Source: Streptomyces sp. TBY4
GTDB taxonomy: Bacteria; Actinomycetota; Actinomycetes; Streptomycetales; Streptomycetaceae
Length of the DNA: 64,000 nucleotides
Direction: 5' to 3'
Assembly: GCF_024213195.1 (NCBI RefSeq)
Contig: NZ_JANAVF010000004.1
Span: 310,001 to 374,000 of the forward strand
The notes below the pieces were generated by a model. It worked only from the letters and a program-made list of their open reading frames with translations. It ran no database searches and had not been told where the DNA came from. Of the stretch, positions 53,725-64,000 are shown in pieces (the stretch's first letter is position 1; each line of letters begins with the position of its first letter). Both the position numbers and the translations under genes were made by a program.

Positions 53725-54735
53725 ATGCGCGCGATTCAGGTGTACGAAGTGGGCGGTCCCGAGGTGCTGCGGGAGGCCGAGGTGGACCAGCCGCGGCCGG
53801 GGCCGGGCGAGGCGGTCGTGGAGGTTGCCGCATCCGGGGTCAACTTCCTCGACGTCTACTACCGCGAAGGCCGGTACAGCCACCCGCTGCCCTTCACCCC
53901 GGGCTCCGAGGGCGCCGGCACGGTCGTCGAAGTCGGACCCGGCGTCACTGACGTCGCAGTCGGGGACCGGGTCGGCTGGGTGGAGATTCCCGGCACGTAT
54001 GCCGAACGGGCCGTCGTGGACTCCTCCCGACTGGTGCCGCTGCCCGACGACATCGACTTCGAGACGGCCGCCGCCGTGCTCCTCCAGGGCATGACCGCGC
54101 ACTATCTCGTCAAGGACGCCTACCCGGTTCAGGGGGGCGACACGGTGCTCGTGCACGCGGCTGCCGGTGGCATGGGGCTGCTTCTGACCCAGCTCATCAC
54201 CGCTCTCGGCGGCAGGGTCATCGGCACGACGTCGACCACGGCGAAGGCCGAGCTGGCGAAGCGTGCCGGGGCCGCCGAGGTGATCCTTTCCTCCGCAGTC
54301 GACGATCTCGCCGCCGAGGTGAGGCGGCTCAACGGCGGTCAGGGACTGCCGGTTGTCTTCGACGGCGTCGGCGCGCACACCTTCGATGCGAGCCTCGCCA
54401 GCCTGCGAACCCGCGGCCATCTCGTGCTCTTCGGCGCGGCCAGCGGTGCCGTGCCGCCGTTCGATCCGATGCGGCTCGCCCAGGGCGGTTCGCTGACCCT
54501 GATCCGGCCCAGCCTCGGGGACTTCATCGCCGATCGGTCCGAACTGCTCCGACGGGCCGCCGATGTGTTCGAGTGGGTGCGCTCCAAGGCGCTCGAGGTC
54601 AACGTGACGGGCCGCTACGCATTGTCCGAGGCCGCCCAGGCCCACAGCGATCTGGAGGCCCGGCGTACCACCGGCAAGCTGCTCCTCGTACCCGATGCGG
54701 CCGCTGTTGGGCGCCGCGAGGAGACGCAGAGCTGA
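53725..54735 (+). CDS. Zinc-independent quinone oxidoreductase (MDR family)
   Basis: 336 residues, ATG at 53725 with GGAGAG upstream. Begins MRAIQVYEVGGPEVL, then VNFLDVYYREGRY, PGSEGAGTVVEVG and the NADPH motif LVHAAAGGMGLLLTQL, with TTSTTAKAELAKRAGA next. No structural zinc cysteines, so the QOR/zeta-crystallin branch. Likely reduces quinones or enones with NADPH. Cytosolic. Confidence 0.9.
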   Translation: MRAIQVYEVGGPEVLREAEVDQPRPGPGEAVVEVAASGVNFLDVYYREGRYSHPLPFTPGSEGAGTVVEVGPGVTDVAVGDRVGWVEIPGTYAERAVVDSSRLVPLPDDIDFETAAAVLLQGMTAHYLVKDAYPVQGGDTVLVHAAAGGMGLLLTQLITALGGRVIGTTSTTAKAELAKRAGAAEVILSSAVDDLAAEVRRLNGGQGLPVVFDGVGAHTFDASLASLRTRGHLVLFGAASGAVPPFDPMRLAQGGSLTLIRPSLGDFIADRSELLRRAADVFEWVRSKALEVNVTGRYALSEAAQAHSDLEARRTTGKLLLVPDAAAVGRREETQS

Positions 54736-54742
54736 CCGCAGG

Positions 54743-55129
54743 CTAGGGCGCGTGCGCCGCGGCGCGGTCGGACTCGCTGCGCAGGACGCAGAACTCGTTG
54801 CCCTCGGGGTCGGCGAGGACCACCCAGCCCGAGCCGTCGGGGTTCCGGTGGTCCGCGAGGAACGCGGCGCCGAGGTCCAGGAGCCGGTCCACTTCCCGGT
54901 CCCGCGAGGTGTCGGGGCACAGGCACAAGTGGATCCGGTTCTTGACCGTCTTCGCCTCGGGGACCTGGTTGAAGTACAGGACCGGCCCCTCCGCCAGCAG
55001 CACCCGGGTCTCCGGGATGCCCGGCCCGTCCTCCGGAGGGAGCGGACAGCCGGTCACCGCGCTCCAGAACCGGGCCAGCCCATAGGCGTCAGCACAGTCG
55101 ATCGCTACGTTCTGCACCACCGAAAACAT
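54743..55129 (-). CDS. VOC/glyoxalase-like protein
   Basis: 128 residues of the vicinal-oxygen-chelate fold: VQNVAIDCADAYGLARFWSAVTG, then NRIHLCLCPDTSRDREVDRLLDLGA and VLADPEGNEFCVL. It is the glyoxalase-like group common in actinomycetes with unknown substrates. Convergent with the oxidoreductase gene. Confidence 0.88.
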   Translation of the reverse strand: MFSVVQNVAIDCADAYGLARFWSAVTGCPLPPEDGPGIPETRVLLAEGPVLYFNQVPEAKTVKNRIHLCLCPDTSRDREVDRLLDLGAAFLADHRNPDGSGWVVLADPEGNEFCVLRSESDRAAAHAP

Positions 55130-55156
55130 GGCCCGAGTCTAGATCGCCGGGCTTCG

Positions 55157-55438
55157 TCAGCGGGTGGTCCAGCCGCCGTCCAGGATGAGGTTGGCACCGG
55201 TCATGTTGGAGGACATGTCCGAGGCCGGGAACAGGGCCGCCGAGGCCACCTCGTCCGGACGGCCGAGGCGTCCGAGCAGGGTGCGCGCCTCGAAGTCCGC
55301 GCGCATGCCCTCCGGGTCCGGACCCGACCGGAAGACCTCCTCCAGCAGCTCCGTCGAAATGGGGCCCGGACAGAGGGCGTTGATCCGGATGCCCGCCTTC
55401 GCGTGGTCGATGGCCGTCGCCTTCGTCAGCGTCACGGC
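55157..55438 (-). pseudogene. Short-chain dehydrogenase, C-terminal remnant
   Basis: The reading frame gives VTLTKATAIDHAKAGIRIN, ALCPGPISTELLEEVF, then GRLGRPDEVASAALFPASD and LILDGGWTTR: the last 93 residues of an SDR. The Rossmann dinucleotide site and the catalytic Tyr-X3-Lys are missing. The break coincides with the 3' end of the SGNH hydrolase gene, so a rearrangement joined them. Confidence 0.8.
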
Positions 55439-56424
55439 CTGCCCACCCCCAGAGCAGTCAGCGCCTCGGTGACGCGGTCCGCCTGGTGGGTGGCGCCGCG
55501 GAGGTTCGGGTGGAGGACGGTGCAGGCCTCGCCCCGGGCCGGGATGGAGCGGCAGAGCTCGGAGGGCGGATCGCTCTGCTCCCCGGGCCCGGTCAGGCTG
55601 TCCTTGATCCCGTACATCCAGCGCTGCTCGCCGCTCGCGCACACCCCGTGCCCGGTGCTGGAGGAGTAGGTGTCCACGTACACCGCGCTGCCGCGGCGGG
55701 CCTGTTCCCGCAGGAGGTCGTTGAGCCGGCGCTCCAGGGCGTCGAGCCAGGGCATGTCGCCCTTGGTGACCGTTCCGAGCTGGTGCCAGGACCCCCAGCC
55801 GCAGCCCGCGGACTGGTCCACGACGGCCGGATACCCGACGACCGCGATCCGGGCGCGCGGGGCGCGCGTGCGGATCTCCTTCAGCAGGACCGCGAAGTCG
55901 GCCTCCAGGGCGGCGAACCGGGCGTTGAGCCCCGCGGCGCCCCCGCCCCGCGCGTAGTGATCGGTGCACGGGGTGCCCGTACCGAACGAGGCGAGGCCCC
56001 GCTTCACGCAGGTCTCCACGACCTCGGCGAAGCCCACGGAGTTGCCGCCGGCCCCGACCGTGACGAGATCGGCGGCCGCCGTAACGGCCGTGATCTGCGC
56101 CGGTTTGGCGGCCCATCCGCCCGGTGGGGGCACGGACGGCGGCCCCTTCAGCTCGACTTGGGGACCCAGCAGCCCCGCTCTCACCTCGGCGGCGGAGCAG
56201 GTGACATCGGTGAGCTCCAACTGCAGCCGCCGCGCGGCCTGATGCGGATAGTCCTGCCCGGAGCGGCCGCAACCGTCGGTGCTCCACGGCCGCACGAAGG
56301 AGGCGGCACTGTAGGAATCCCCGAGGGCGACGTAGGAGAGCGGTGCGGGGGCCTGCGGCGCGAGGGCGGTGGTGAGGACGGCTGCGACGGTGGCGGCGGT
56401 GGTGATGAGAGCGAGACGCATCAT
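55432..56424 (-). CDS. Secreted SGNH-family lipase/esterase
   Basis: 330 residues from the ATG at 56424 (AAGGAA upstream). Signal peptide (RLALITTAATVAAVLTTALA), block I YVALGDSYSAA (Ser nucleophile), block III GAGGNSVGF and a C-terminal HxxxxxxTHQAD-type histidine block. The six-cysteine pattern fits Streptomyces SGNH esterases. Hydrolyses esters outside the cell. Confidence 0.88.
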   Translation of the reverse strand: MMRLALITTAATVAAVLTTALAPQAPAPLSYVALGDSYSAASFVRPWSTDGCGRSGQDYPHQAARRLQLELTDVTCSAAEVRAGLLGPQVELKGPPSVPPPGGWAAKPAQITAVTAAADLVTVGAGGNSVGFAEVVETCVKRGLASFGTGTPCTDHYARGGGAAGLNARFAALEADFAVLLKEIRTRAPRARIAVVGYPAVVDQSAGCGWGSWHQLGTVTKGDMPWLDALERRLNDLLREQARRGSAVYVDTYSSSTGHGVCASGEQRWMYGIKDSLTGPGEQSDPPSELCRSIPARGEACTVLHPNLRGATHQADRVTEALTALGVGRP

Positions 56425-56531
56425 GACGGCGGTTCCTTTGGCTCGGGCGCCGCGGCCTTCCGCAGCGCACATCACCAAAAGTAGCCGACATGGCTACAGA
56501 GAGTAATCGTTCGATCGAGTGAACGAGAGGG

Positions 56532-57116
56532 CTATGCCTGCCCGTGGGCCTGGATGATCAGGTCGGTCGCGACCTCCAGTGCGGCCTGGCGGGTCTCCTC
56601 CGGGTCCCCGTCCACGTGCTGGAGGAACATCATGCCCGCGTGCAGGGTGAACAGGGCGCTCACGCACCGCACCTGGTCGGCCAGCGGGGCGTCCTCCTGG
56701 CCGGTCCGGAGCAGCTCCACCAGGGCGAAGAGCCGCTTCTTCACCGTCTCGCCGATGGTCAGCTCCCGCAGCGAGGCCTGGTTCTCCTGCATGAAGCGGT
56801 ACAGCGAGGCGCCGCCCGCCATCGCCTCGCTGTAGCGGCGCAGCACCTCCCGCTTCATCTCCAGGGTGCGCGGCTGTTCCTCCGCCCACTGGATCAGCTC
56901 GTCGATGGGCCGGGTCAGGTCCTCGAACAGGCTGATGATGATGTCTTCCTTGGTCTTGAAGTGGTAGTACAGCGCCGCCTTCGTGACCCCCAGCCGCTCC
57001 GCGATCTCCCGCAGCGACGTCTTCTCGTACCCCTGCTCGGCGAAGAGTTCCAGTGCGACGTCCTGGATCCGCTGCCGCGTATCGCCGCGGCGCTGCTGCG
57101 GACTGCTGCTGGACAT
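56532..57116 (-). CDS. TetR-family repressor of efflux pump
   Basis: 194 residues, ATG preceded by GGGGAGAG. HTH: RQRIQDVALELFAEQGYEKTSLREIAERLGVTKAALYYHF. The C-terminal domain is that of drug-efflux repressors. Divergent from an MFS exporter with two operator-like arms in the 125-base gap. Likely released by the drug that the pump exports. Confidence 0.92.
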   Translation of the reverse strand: MSSSSPQQRRGDTRQRIQDVALELFAEQGYEKTSLREIAERLGVTKAALYYHFKTKEDIIISLFEDLTRPIDELIQWAEEQPRTLEMKREVLRRYSEAMAGGASLYRFMQENQASLRELTIGETVKKRLFALVELLRTGQEDAPLADQVRCVSALFTLHAGMMFLQHVDGDPEETRQAALEVATDLIIQAHGQA

Positions 57117-57132
57117 GGCTCTCCCCTGACTA

Positions 57133-57154
57133 CTTACTTGACGCCCGGCTAGTT
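57133..57154. promoter_or_regulatory. Operator arm 1, tetR/MFS
   Basis: CTTACTTGACGCCCGGCTAGTT. It matches the reverse complement of 57181-57202 at 20 of 22 positions. Confidence 0.75.
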
Positions 57155-57180
57155 ACGGGTCTACCTTCCCCAGTGTAGTG

Positions 57181-58831
<1,651 letters not shown>

Positions 58832-58993
58832 GTTGCTCGCGCGTGCGGGTGTGGGTGGGCCCGGTCTGGTGGATCTACGGATCCTCCGGGCCGGGCCCGC
58901 CTCGTTCGCCCGGGCGGGGCGGGGCGGGGTCGGGTGGTCGGCTGCGGCCGGGTGGGTGGGGCCGCTGCGCGGGGCTTCCCCCACCCCGCCCCT

Positions 58994-59075
58994 TCCCGAA
59001 ACCGGGGCTCCGCCCCGGACCCCTTCGGGGGCTCCGCCCCCGGACCCCCGCTCCTCAAACGCCGGAGGGGCTGGA
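58994..59075. repeat. Streptomyces-type intergenic repeat/terminator
   Basis: GGGGCTCCGCCCC and GGGGGCTCCGCCCCC form two hairpins (59003-59040), followed by CTCAAACGCCGGAGGGGCTG. This combination is a common intergenic repeat in Streptomyces, known to me from many genomes. It reaches into the L,D-transpeptidase 3' end. Confidence 0.8.
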
Positions 59076-60227
59076 ATTCGCCGACAGTTTCTGCCATTGC
59101 TCCCACGGGAGGTTCCATTCGGCGAAGCCGTTGCCGGGGGAGACCGTTTCCTTGCCGCCCGTCACCTCGAAGACGTCGCCGATGCGGGCCTGGTCGTAGA
59201 ACCAGGTGGCGTCGGCCGTCTTCATGCCGATGCAGCCGTGGCTCCTGTTCGCCGAGCCGATGTAGCTCTCCGCCCATTCCGCCTGGTGCGCGAACGTGCC
59301 CGAGACCGTCAGGCGCATCGACTTGTCGACCCACTGGTCGTAGCCGCTCAGGCCGACCGACTGGGCCGTCATCCTGATCCTCCCCTCCTTGGCCATGAGG
59401 GGCATCTTCCCGCTCCACGTCGGCGTCTTCGCCGGATCGCCCGCCGTGATCGGGACCGTCTTCACCGCCCGGCCGTCGCGCTCCAGCGTCAGCTTGTGGC
59501 CGGTGATGTCCACCTTGGCTATCTGGCTCGGGCCGATGGTGGCGGAGGTCGTGTACGACTTCGTCAGGTAGCGGCCGTCCCCCGTGGCCACGCCCGACAG
59601 CGGGGCCTCCAGGGTGACCCGGGTGCCCGGCTTCCAGTACTCCTTGGGCCGCCAGTCCACGCGGTCCTTGCCGGTCAGGGTCTCCGTCAGCCAGCCCCAC
59701 GAGCCCTCGGTGCCGTTGTCCGTGGTCACCTTCAGCAGCCGCTCGATCGCGGCCCTGTTCTTCACCTTGTGGTCGAAGGTGAGCGAGAGCGGCTGGCCCA
59801 CGCCGACGGTCGTCCCGTTCGCGGGGAGCACGTCCACCGTCTCCGTCTGCTCCTTGGAGGGGGCGAGGGTGCGGAAGGCCGACTCGGACACGGTCTCCTT
59901 GCCGTCCTCCGAGGCGGCCGTCGCCCGCACCTTGTACTGGGTGTCCACCGCCAGCCCGTGTTCCGGCGTGAACACCCCGTCCTTGAGCGACCCGCCCGCC
60001 GGCTTTCCGTCGGGTCCGGTCACGGTCAGGGCCGTCAGCGTGCCGTGGGCGACCCGCGCCGTGAGCGGCTCGTCGGGCTTGACGTCCTTCGCCCCGTCGG
60101 GCGGTACGAGGCTCAGTTCCGTGGCCGGCAGTGAGGGCTTCGCGGCGTCCGCGTCCGCACCGCCCCCGCATGCCGTCGCCGTCGCTGCCAGGCCGAGCAG
60201 GATGACCAGTGTCGCTGCCTTGCGCAT
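59055..60227 (-). CDS. Lipoprotein L,D-transpeptidase (YkuD)
   Basis: 390 residues. Signal peptide with a lipobox-like ATATAC. Two Ig-like domains follow (about 40-245), then the YkuD domain with SHGCIGMKTADATWF, where Cys is catalytic and His precedes it. Forms 3-3 cross-links in peptidoglycan. The last codons (SSPSGV) come from an intergenic repeat. The ATG at 60227 has GGAGG 11 bases away. Confidence 0.9.
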   Translation of the reverse strand: MRKAATLVILLGLAATATACGGGADADAAKPSLPATELSLVPPDGAKDVKPDEPLTARVAHGTLTALTVTGPDGKPAGGSLKDGVFTPEHGLAVDTQYKVRATAASEDGKETVSESAFRTLAPSKEQTETVDVLPANGTTVGVGQPLSLTFDHKVKNRAAIERLLKVTTDNGTEGSWGWLTETLTGKDRVDWRPKEYWKPGTRVTLEAPLSGVATGDGRYLTKSYTTSATIGPSQIAKVDITGHKLTLERDGRAVKTVPITAGDPAKTPTWSGKMPLMAKEGRIRMTAQSVGLSGYDQWVDKSMRLTVSGTFAHQAEWAESYIGSANRSHGCIGMKTADATWFYDQARIGDVFEVTGGKETVSPGNGFAEWNLPWEQWQKLSANSSPSGV

Positions 60228-60457
60228 GGGTAGGTGAACCTCCGCTTGGAGCCCGGGTCTTGGGTCCGGGATGTCCGGTATGAGGCCGGTTCGGCCGTGC
60301 CCGGTTTCAGATGGGAGGGAATTCGGGACGATCAAGGACCAAAGTCCTGCAACCCGAAATTTATGGGCCATTCGGCTGGAACCCCGCATCCGAGGCCGAC
60401 GTCCTGACCAGTGCGAGCCGACACGGTGGACGTCGATATGGGGAGTTGAGACAGCAC

Positions 60458-61288
60458 ATGGGGTTCATGACGCACATACAGATGCAGGGGAAGAAGGCGC
60501 GGATCGCCGTCGCCGGAGCGGTGGTGGCGGTGGCCGCCACCGCGTGGGGGGTGACCGCGCTCGTCGACCCGGGGCACGACACCAACCACCAGAACGTCTC
60601 CCGGCAGACCGACGACCCCGCGCAGGGGGCCGGCGACCCGCAGGCGCCCGGGAAGCCGGGCGGCCAGGTCCCGGACGGCATAGCCCACGCGTCGGAGAGC
60701 GGCGGCAACGCGGTCAACATCACCATCGACGACGGTCCCGACCCCAAGTGGACCCCGAAGGTGCTGGAGGTGCTGAAGAAGTACGACGTGAAGGCGGTCT
60801 TCTGCATGATCGGACCGCAGGCCAAGGCCCGTCCCGACCTGGTCAAGGCGGTCGTCGCCGCAGGCCACCGGCTCTGCGACCACACCATGGACCACAACAC
60901 CGGGATGGACAAGAAGCCCCTCGAGTACCAGCAGCAGCAGATCCTCGACGCGAAGAAGCAGATCGAGGACGCCGCGGGCGGCGGGGCCAAGGTGGAGTAC
61001 TACCGCGCCCCCGGCGGCGCGTTCACCCCCGGGAGCCGGGCCCTGGCCGCCGCCCACGGCATGCGCCCGCTCGGCTGGAACATCGACACCAAGGACTTCA
61101 GCAAGCCGGGTGCGGCCGCGATCGTGAACACGGTCAAGTCCGAGATCGGCAACGGCCCGACCATCCTCTTCCACGACGGCGGAGGCGACCGCAGCCAGAG
61201 CGTCGAAGCCCTCGACCAGGTCCTCGCCTGGCTGAAGGAACAGGGCCGGCCCACCGGCTTCCCGGTGGTCACCGGGCCCAGCACCTGA
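60458..61288 (+). CDS. Polysaccharide deacetylase (NodB domain)
   Basis: 276 residues. An N-terminal membrane anchor/signal (RIAVAGAVVAVAATAWGV), a linker, then the NodB domain. Motifs: TIDDGPDP (catalytic/zinc Asp), HTMDH (zinc histidines), YRAPGGAF, WNIDTKDF and ILFHDGGG. Deacetylates wall or chitin-type polymers. Start at 60458; GGGGAG is 13 bases upstream. Divergent from the L,D-transpeptidase gene. Confidence 0.9.
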   Translation: MGFMTHIQMQGKKARIAVAGAVVAVAATAWGVTALVDPGHDTNHQNVSRQTDDPAQGAGDPQAPGKPGGQVPDGIAHASESGGNAVNITIDDGPDPKWTPKVLEVLKKYDVKAVFCMIGPQAKARPDLVKAVVAAGHRLCDHTMDHNTGMDKKPLEYQQQQILDAKKQIEDAAGGGAKVEYYRAPGGAFTPGSRALAAAHGMRPLGWNIDTKDFSKPGAAAIVNTVKSEIGNGPTILFHDGGGDRSQSVEALDQVLAWLKEQGRPTGFPVVTGPST

Positions 61289-61449
61289 CCCGCAGCTGCG
61301 CCTGACACGCCGTCCGGTGGCGAACGGGTGAGGGTCGGTGCCCCGGAGCCGCCCGGGGTGTTCCCTGGTCGCGCACGCAAGCCCCGTACGGAAGCCCGTA
61401 CGCAAAGCCCGTACGCAAGCCCGTAAGCCGGACCCACCAGGAGGTCTCC

Positions 61450-61779
61450 GTGGCCATCGCCCCCGGGAAACTGTCCGACCCCGTCGTCGGCGCCCTCGTC
61501 AGCGCGGTCAACGCGCACGACAAGGAAGCCTTCCTCGCACTGCTGACCGCCGACGCGACCATGTCCGACGACGGAACGGAGCGCGACCTCCACGAGTGGA
61601 TCGACCGGGAGATCTTCGACTCCGGCGGCCACATGGACGTCCAGTCCGAGTCCGACGGCGGCCGCACCCTGACCGTCGGCTACCGCAACGACACCTGGGG
61701 GGAGATGCGCACCTCCTGGCGGTTCGTCATCGCCCCCGGCGGAGGCCGCATCAGCCGCTTCGAGACCGGCCAGGCGTAG
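61450..61779 (+). CDS. NTF2-like small protein
   Basis: 109 residues from a GTG with AGGAGG ten bases upstream. Pattern: VSAVNAHDKEAFLALLTADATMSDDG, then TLTVGYRNDTWGEMRTSWRF. This is the SnoaL/NTF2 cone fold. Function unknown. Confidence 0.78.
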   Translation: MAIAPGKLSDPVVGALVSAVNAHDKEAFLALLTADATMSDDGTERDLHEWIDREIFDSGGHMDVQSESDGGRTLTVGYRNDTWGEMRTSWRFVIAPGGGRISRFETGQA

Positions 61780-61870
61780 TACGCGTCCACCACCGCCCGG
61801 CCGGATCCCGTACGGGTGAAAGGGCGCCGGGCGTCGTTCCGGCCCGCCGGAGGGTTCCGTTGGTCCGGGC

Positions 61871-62497
61871 ATGAACCGCACCCGCACCGCCGCACTCGTC
61901 CTCGCCGCCGCCGCGGCGGCCCTCGCCCCAACCCTCTCGGGCGCGGCGGCCACGGCCGCGGAGGCCCCGTACCTCCAGGACCCGAGCGGCGGGGACAAGG
62001 CGATGAAGTCGATGTGGACCAAGGACGACATGCACAAGGTCGAGGCGCAGTTCCGCTTCTTCCCCGGCATCCAGTACAAGACGATCACCCGCCCCGGCCC
62101 CAAGGGCGCCGAGGAGTACGAGCGCCAGGTCGGCGACCCCTCGACCCTGGCCTGGGAGCCCGCGTACGAGTTCGCATGGTCGGTGGCGGATTCGCAGGGG
62201 GTCAAGAAGGTGCTGACGACGAAGGACGGCAAGCAGGCGCTCGTCCTGCGCGCCGTGCTGCGCGACGCCCGGCGCACCGAGGTGGCGCAGGTGCGCCAGG
62301 AGCTCAAGAACCGGCCAGCGACGGGCCGTACGAAGATCCCCGGCGGCAAGCGCGTCACGTGTGACACCGGGATCTACACGGTGGAATGGTCGGTCACCCG
62401 CACGGGCTACGGCACCCTCACCGGATCCCTGCCGTGGGACTCCAGCTGCGAGCAGTACCGCACGGCCTTCACGCCGAAGAACCAGGGCGCGAGCTAG
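61871..62497 (+). CDS. Secreted hypothetical protein
   Basis: 208 residues with a signal peptide (RTAALVLAAAAAALAPTLSG). The mature part is rich in Lys/Arg and has two cysteines near the C-terminus (VTCDTGIYTVEW and SSCEQYRT). No family recognised. Confidence 0.7.
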   Translation: MNRTRTAALVLAAAAAALAPTLSGAAATAAEAPYLQDPSGGDKAMKSMWTKDDMHKVEAQFRFFPGIQYKTITRPGPKGAEEYERQVGDPSTLAWEPAYEFAWSVADSQGVKKVLTTKDGKQALVLRAVLRDARRTEVAQVRQELKNRPATGRTKIPGGKRVTCDTGIYTVEWSVTRTGYGTLTGSLPWDSSCEQYRTAFTPKNQGAS

Positions 62498-62572
62498 GCC
62501 GCGGGGGTCGCGGGGGAGGGGGAGGGCCTGCCGCCCCGCGCGCCTTGTGGGCGCTCGCGGGCGACGGGGCCT

Positions 62573-62591
62573 CGGCCTTGGATCAAGGCCG
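62573..62591. terminator. Terminator hairpin
   Basis: CGGCCTTG and CAAGGCCG around GAT, in the 209-base gap between two convergent genes. Confidence 0.7.
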
Positions 62592-62706
62592 TACAGCCAT
62601 CATGCCGCCCGGGGTGAGGTGCGGCAGGAGGCGAAGGTCCCTTCCGCCGGGGGCCTTCGGCGGTTCTTCGGGTCGGCGCGGCGCTTCGCGTCGGCGGGGC
62701 GCTGCG

Positions 62707-64000
62707 TCAGCGGCCCTTCCTGGCCTCGTTCGCCTTGGTGGAGATCTCCTCCAGGACCGCCTTCGGGTCGCCGGCGGGGTCCACGGCGCGGCCGATGTTG
62801 CGCTTGATGGTGTCGCTGATGACCACCCAGGACGGGTCGTTGACCGGGTAGAGCTGCGCACCGCGCAGGGCGTTCAGGAACTGCTGGTCGTTCTTGTCCA
62901 TGCCCGAGCTTCCGGCCAGGGTCCGGGAGGCCGAGACGGTGGACGGCAGCAGGTGGTAGCGGCCGGCGAAGTCCGCCAGGTTCTTGTCCCGGTAGACGAA
63001 GTCCAGGAACTTGCCGATCTCCTCGCGGTGGCCGTTCTGCTTGAAGGCCATCATCCAGTCGGCCACGCCCACGTTCGGCGGGACCTCCCCGGAGCCCAGC
63101 ATGTCCGAGACGGGCATCGCGACGGTGCCGACGGTGATCCCCTTGGCGCGCGCCTCGTGGGCGAGCTGCGGGTAGCCGTTGAGCATGCCGACCTGGCCGT
63201 TCTTGAAGGCTTCGAAGGCGTCGGCGCGGTTGAGCTGGGACGGGGGAACGGGGCCGAGCAGCCCGGGGGCGACCAGGTTCTCCTTGATCCACTTGAAGGT
63301 GTAGATGTTCTGGTCGGAGGCCAGGCTGTAGTTGCCGCTGCTGTCGGCGTAGCCGCCGCCGTTGCTGAGCTCCCAGATCATCGCCTCGGCGTGGGCCTCC
63401 TCCGGGCCCAGGGGCATGGCGAAGGGGGTCTTCACGCCCTTGGCCTTGAGCGCGACGGCCGCGGCCTTCAGGTCCTGCCAGGTCTTGGGCTGCCAGCCGC
63501 TCTTGGAGCCCTTCGGGATGACCCCGGCGTCGGTGAGCAGCTGCTCGTTGTAGAAGAGGAGGCGGCTGCTCGCCACGAAGGGCAGGCCGTAGAGGGTGTT
63601 GCGGACGGAGCCGGCGTCGGAGAGCGGCTTGAGGAAGTTCGCCTCGGCGGTGACCGAGAGGAGCTCGGGCGCCGAATAGAGCTTGCCCTGCGCCGCGAAG
63701 TCCGAGTAGCCGCCCATGAGGGCCATGTCCGGGGCGTTGCCGGCCTTGACCATGCGGGAGACTTCGCGGTCGATGTCGGCCCACGGCAGGAGCTCGACCT
63801 GCACCTTGATGCCCGGGTTCGAGGCGGCGAAATCAGCCGTCACCTTGTCCCAGAAAGCCTTGGAACTGGTGGCCGGGGTGTCCCCGTATTCGGCGGCGAC
63901 GAGACGGAGGGTGCCGTCTTCATCAGCGCTTCCGCCGGAGCTGCCGCAGCCGGCCAGCGGTATCAGCAGACCGAGCACGACCGTGGTGGCGGCCGCGCTG
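62707..64000 (-). CDS. Sugar ABC transporter substrate-binding lipoprotein, 5' end cut
   Basis: 431 codons visible; the gene runs off the right edge. Lipobox IPLAGC is readable. Extracellular solute-binding family 1: WDKVTADFAASNPGIKVQVELLPWADI, LYGLPFVASSRLLFYNEQLL, and FKNGQVGMLNGYPQL. It captures an oligosaccharide for an ABC importer whose membrane genes should follow upstream, outside the window. Confidence 0.9.
   Translation of the reverse strand, partial: SAAATTVVLGLLIPLAGCGSSGGSADEDGTLRLVAAEYGDTPATSSKAFWDKVTADFAASNPGIKVQVELLPWADIDREVSRMVKAGNAPDMALMGGYSDFAAQGKLYSAPELLSVTAEANFLKPLSDAGSVRNTLYGLPFVASSRLLFYNEQLLTDAGVIPKGSKSGWQPKTWQDLKAAAVALKAKGVKTPFAMPLGPEEAHAEAMIWELSNGGGYADSSGNYSLASDQNIYTFKWIKENLVAPGLLGPVPPSQLNRADAFEAFKNGQVGMLNGYPQLAHEARAKGITVGTVAMPVSDMLGSGEVPPNVGVADWMMAFKQNGHREEIGKFLDFVYRDKNLADFAGRYHLLPSTVSASRTLAGSSGMDKNDQQFLNALRGAQLYPVNDPSWVVISDTIKRNIGRAVDPAGDPKAVLEEISTKANEARKGR

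Overview
The window is high-GC actinomycete DNA. The codon bias (third-position G/C nearly everywhere), GTG/TTG starts, a DasR-type operator in front of a chitinase, paired XRE/DUF397 genes, an ECF42-type sigma factor with its DGPF partner and a Streptomyces-style intergenic repeat all point to Streptomyces or a close relative. No tRNA, rRNA or CRISPR array was found.

Left part (0-25 kb). A divergent D-amino-acid locus comes first: an N-acyl-D-amino-acid deacylase (cut by the window edge) and a PLP-dependent deaminase/aldolase face an IclR regulator and RidA across a perfect inverted repeat. Then come a secreted lamin-tail protein, a membrane Ser/Thr kinase, an M14 carboxypeptidase and a GH18 chitinase with a DasR-like site. 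From 8.9 to 20.3 kb is a complete Tad/Flp-type pilus locus (CpaB, TadZ, two TadE-like pseudopilins, TadA, TadB, TadC, Flp-like and TadG-like proteins). A NarL-type two-component system sits inside it, and a lipoprotein and an OmpA-like protein close it. After that are an XRE/DUF397/ATPase trio, a small P-loop kinase, a lipoprotein and an alpha/beta hydrolase.

Middle part (25-44 kb). This accessory region is organised around a 2157-residue secreted Rhs/YD-repeat polymorphic toxin with its immunity gene. Downstream, on the same strand, lies a chain of decayed or silent toxin-tip/immunity cassettes. One of them still carries about 109 bp nearly identical to the pre-toxin segment of the intact gene. 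The chain is interrupted by a 3' piece of a Ku gene and an ISL3 remnant, and is bordered by an intact IS30-family element and a broken IS630-family element. Divergent from the Rhs gene is a 1404-residue secreted protein with LamG and ricin-type modules. The likely behaviour is contact- or secretion-dependent competition with replaceable toxin tips, each with its own immunity gene.

Right part (44-64 kb). This holds the ECF42 sigma factor/DGPF protein pair, a secreted His/Trp-rich protein, a collagen-like protein with an SH3-type end, and a TetR/DUF1348 divergon with a 46-bp palindrome. Next is a trypco2 protein followed by an 1116-residue trypsin-like protease/P-loop NTPase/TPR fusion with eight near-identical 138-bp repeats, which matches the architecture of NTP-dependent conflict systems. 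The window ends with a quinone oxidoreductase, a VOC protein, an SDR remnant, an SGNH hydrolase, a TetR/MFS efflux divergon with two operator-like arms, an L,D-transpeptidase, a polysaccharide deacetylase, two small hypotheticals and a sugar-binding lipoprotein cut by the window edge.

All calls come from reading the sequence and from recall of protein families; no database search was run.
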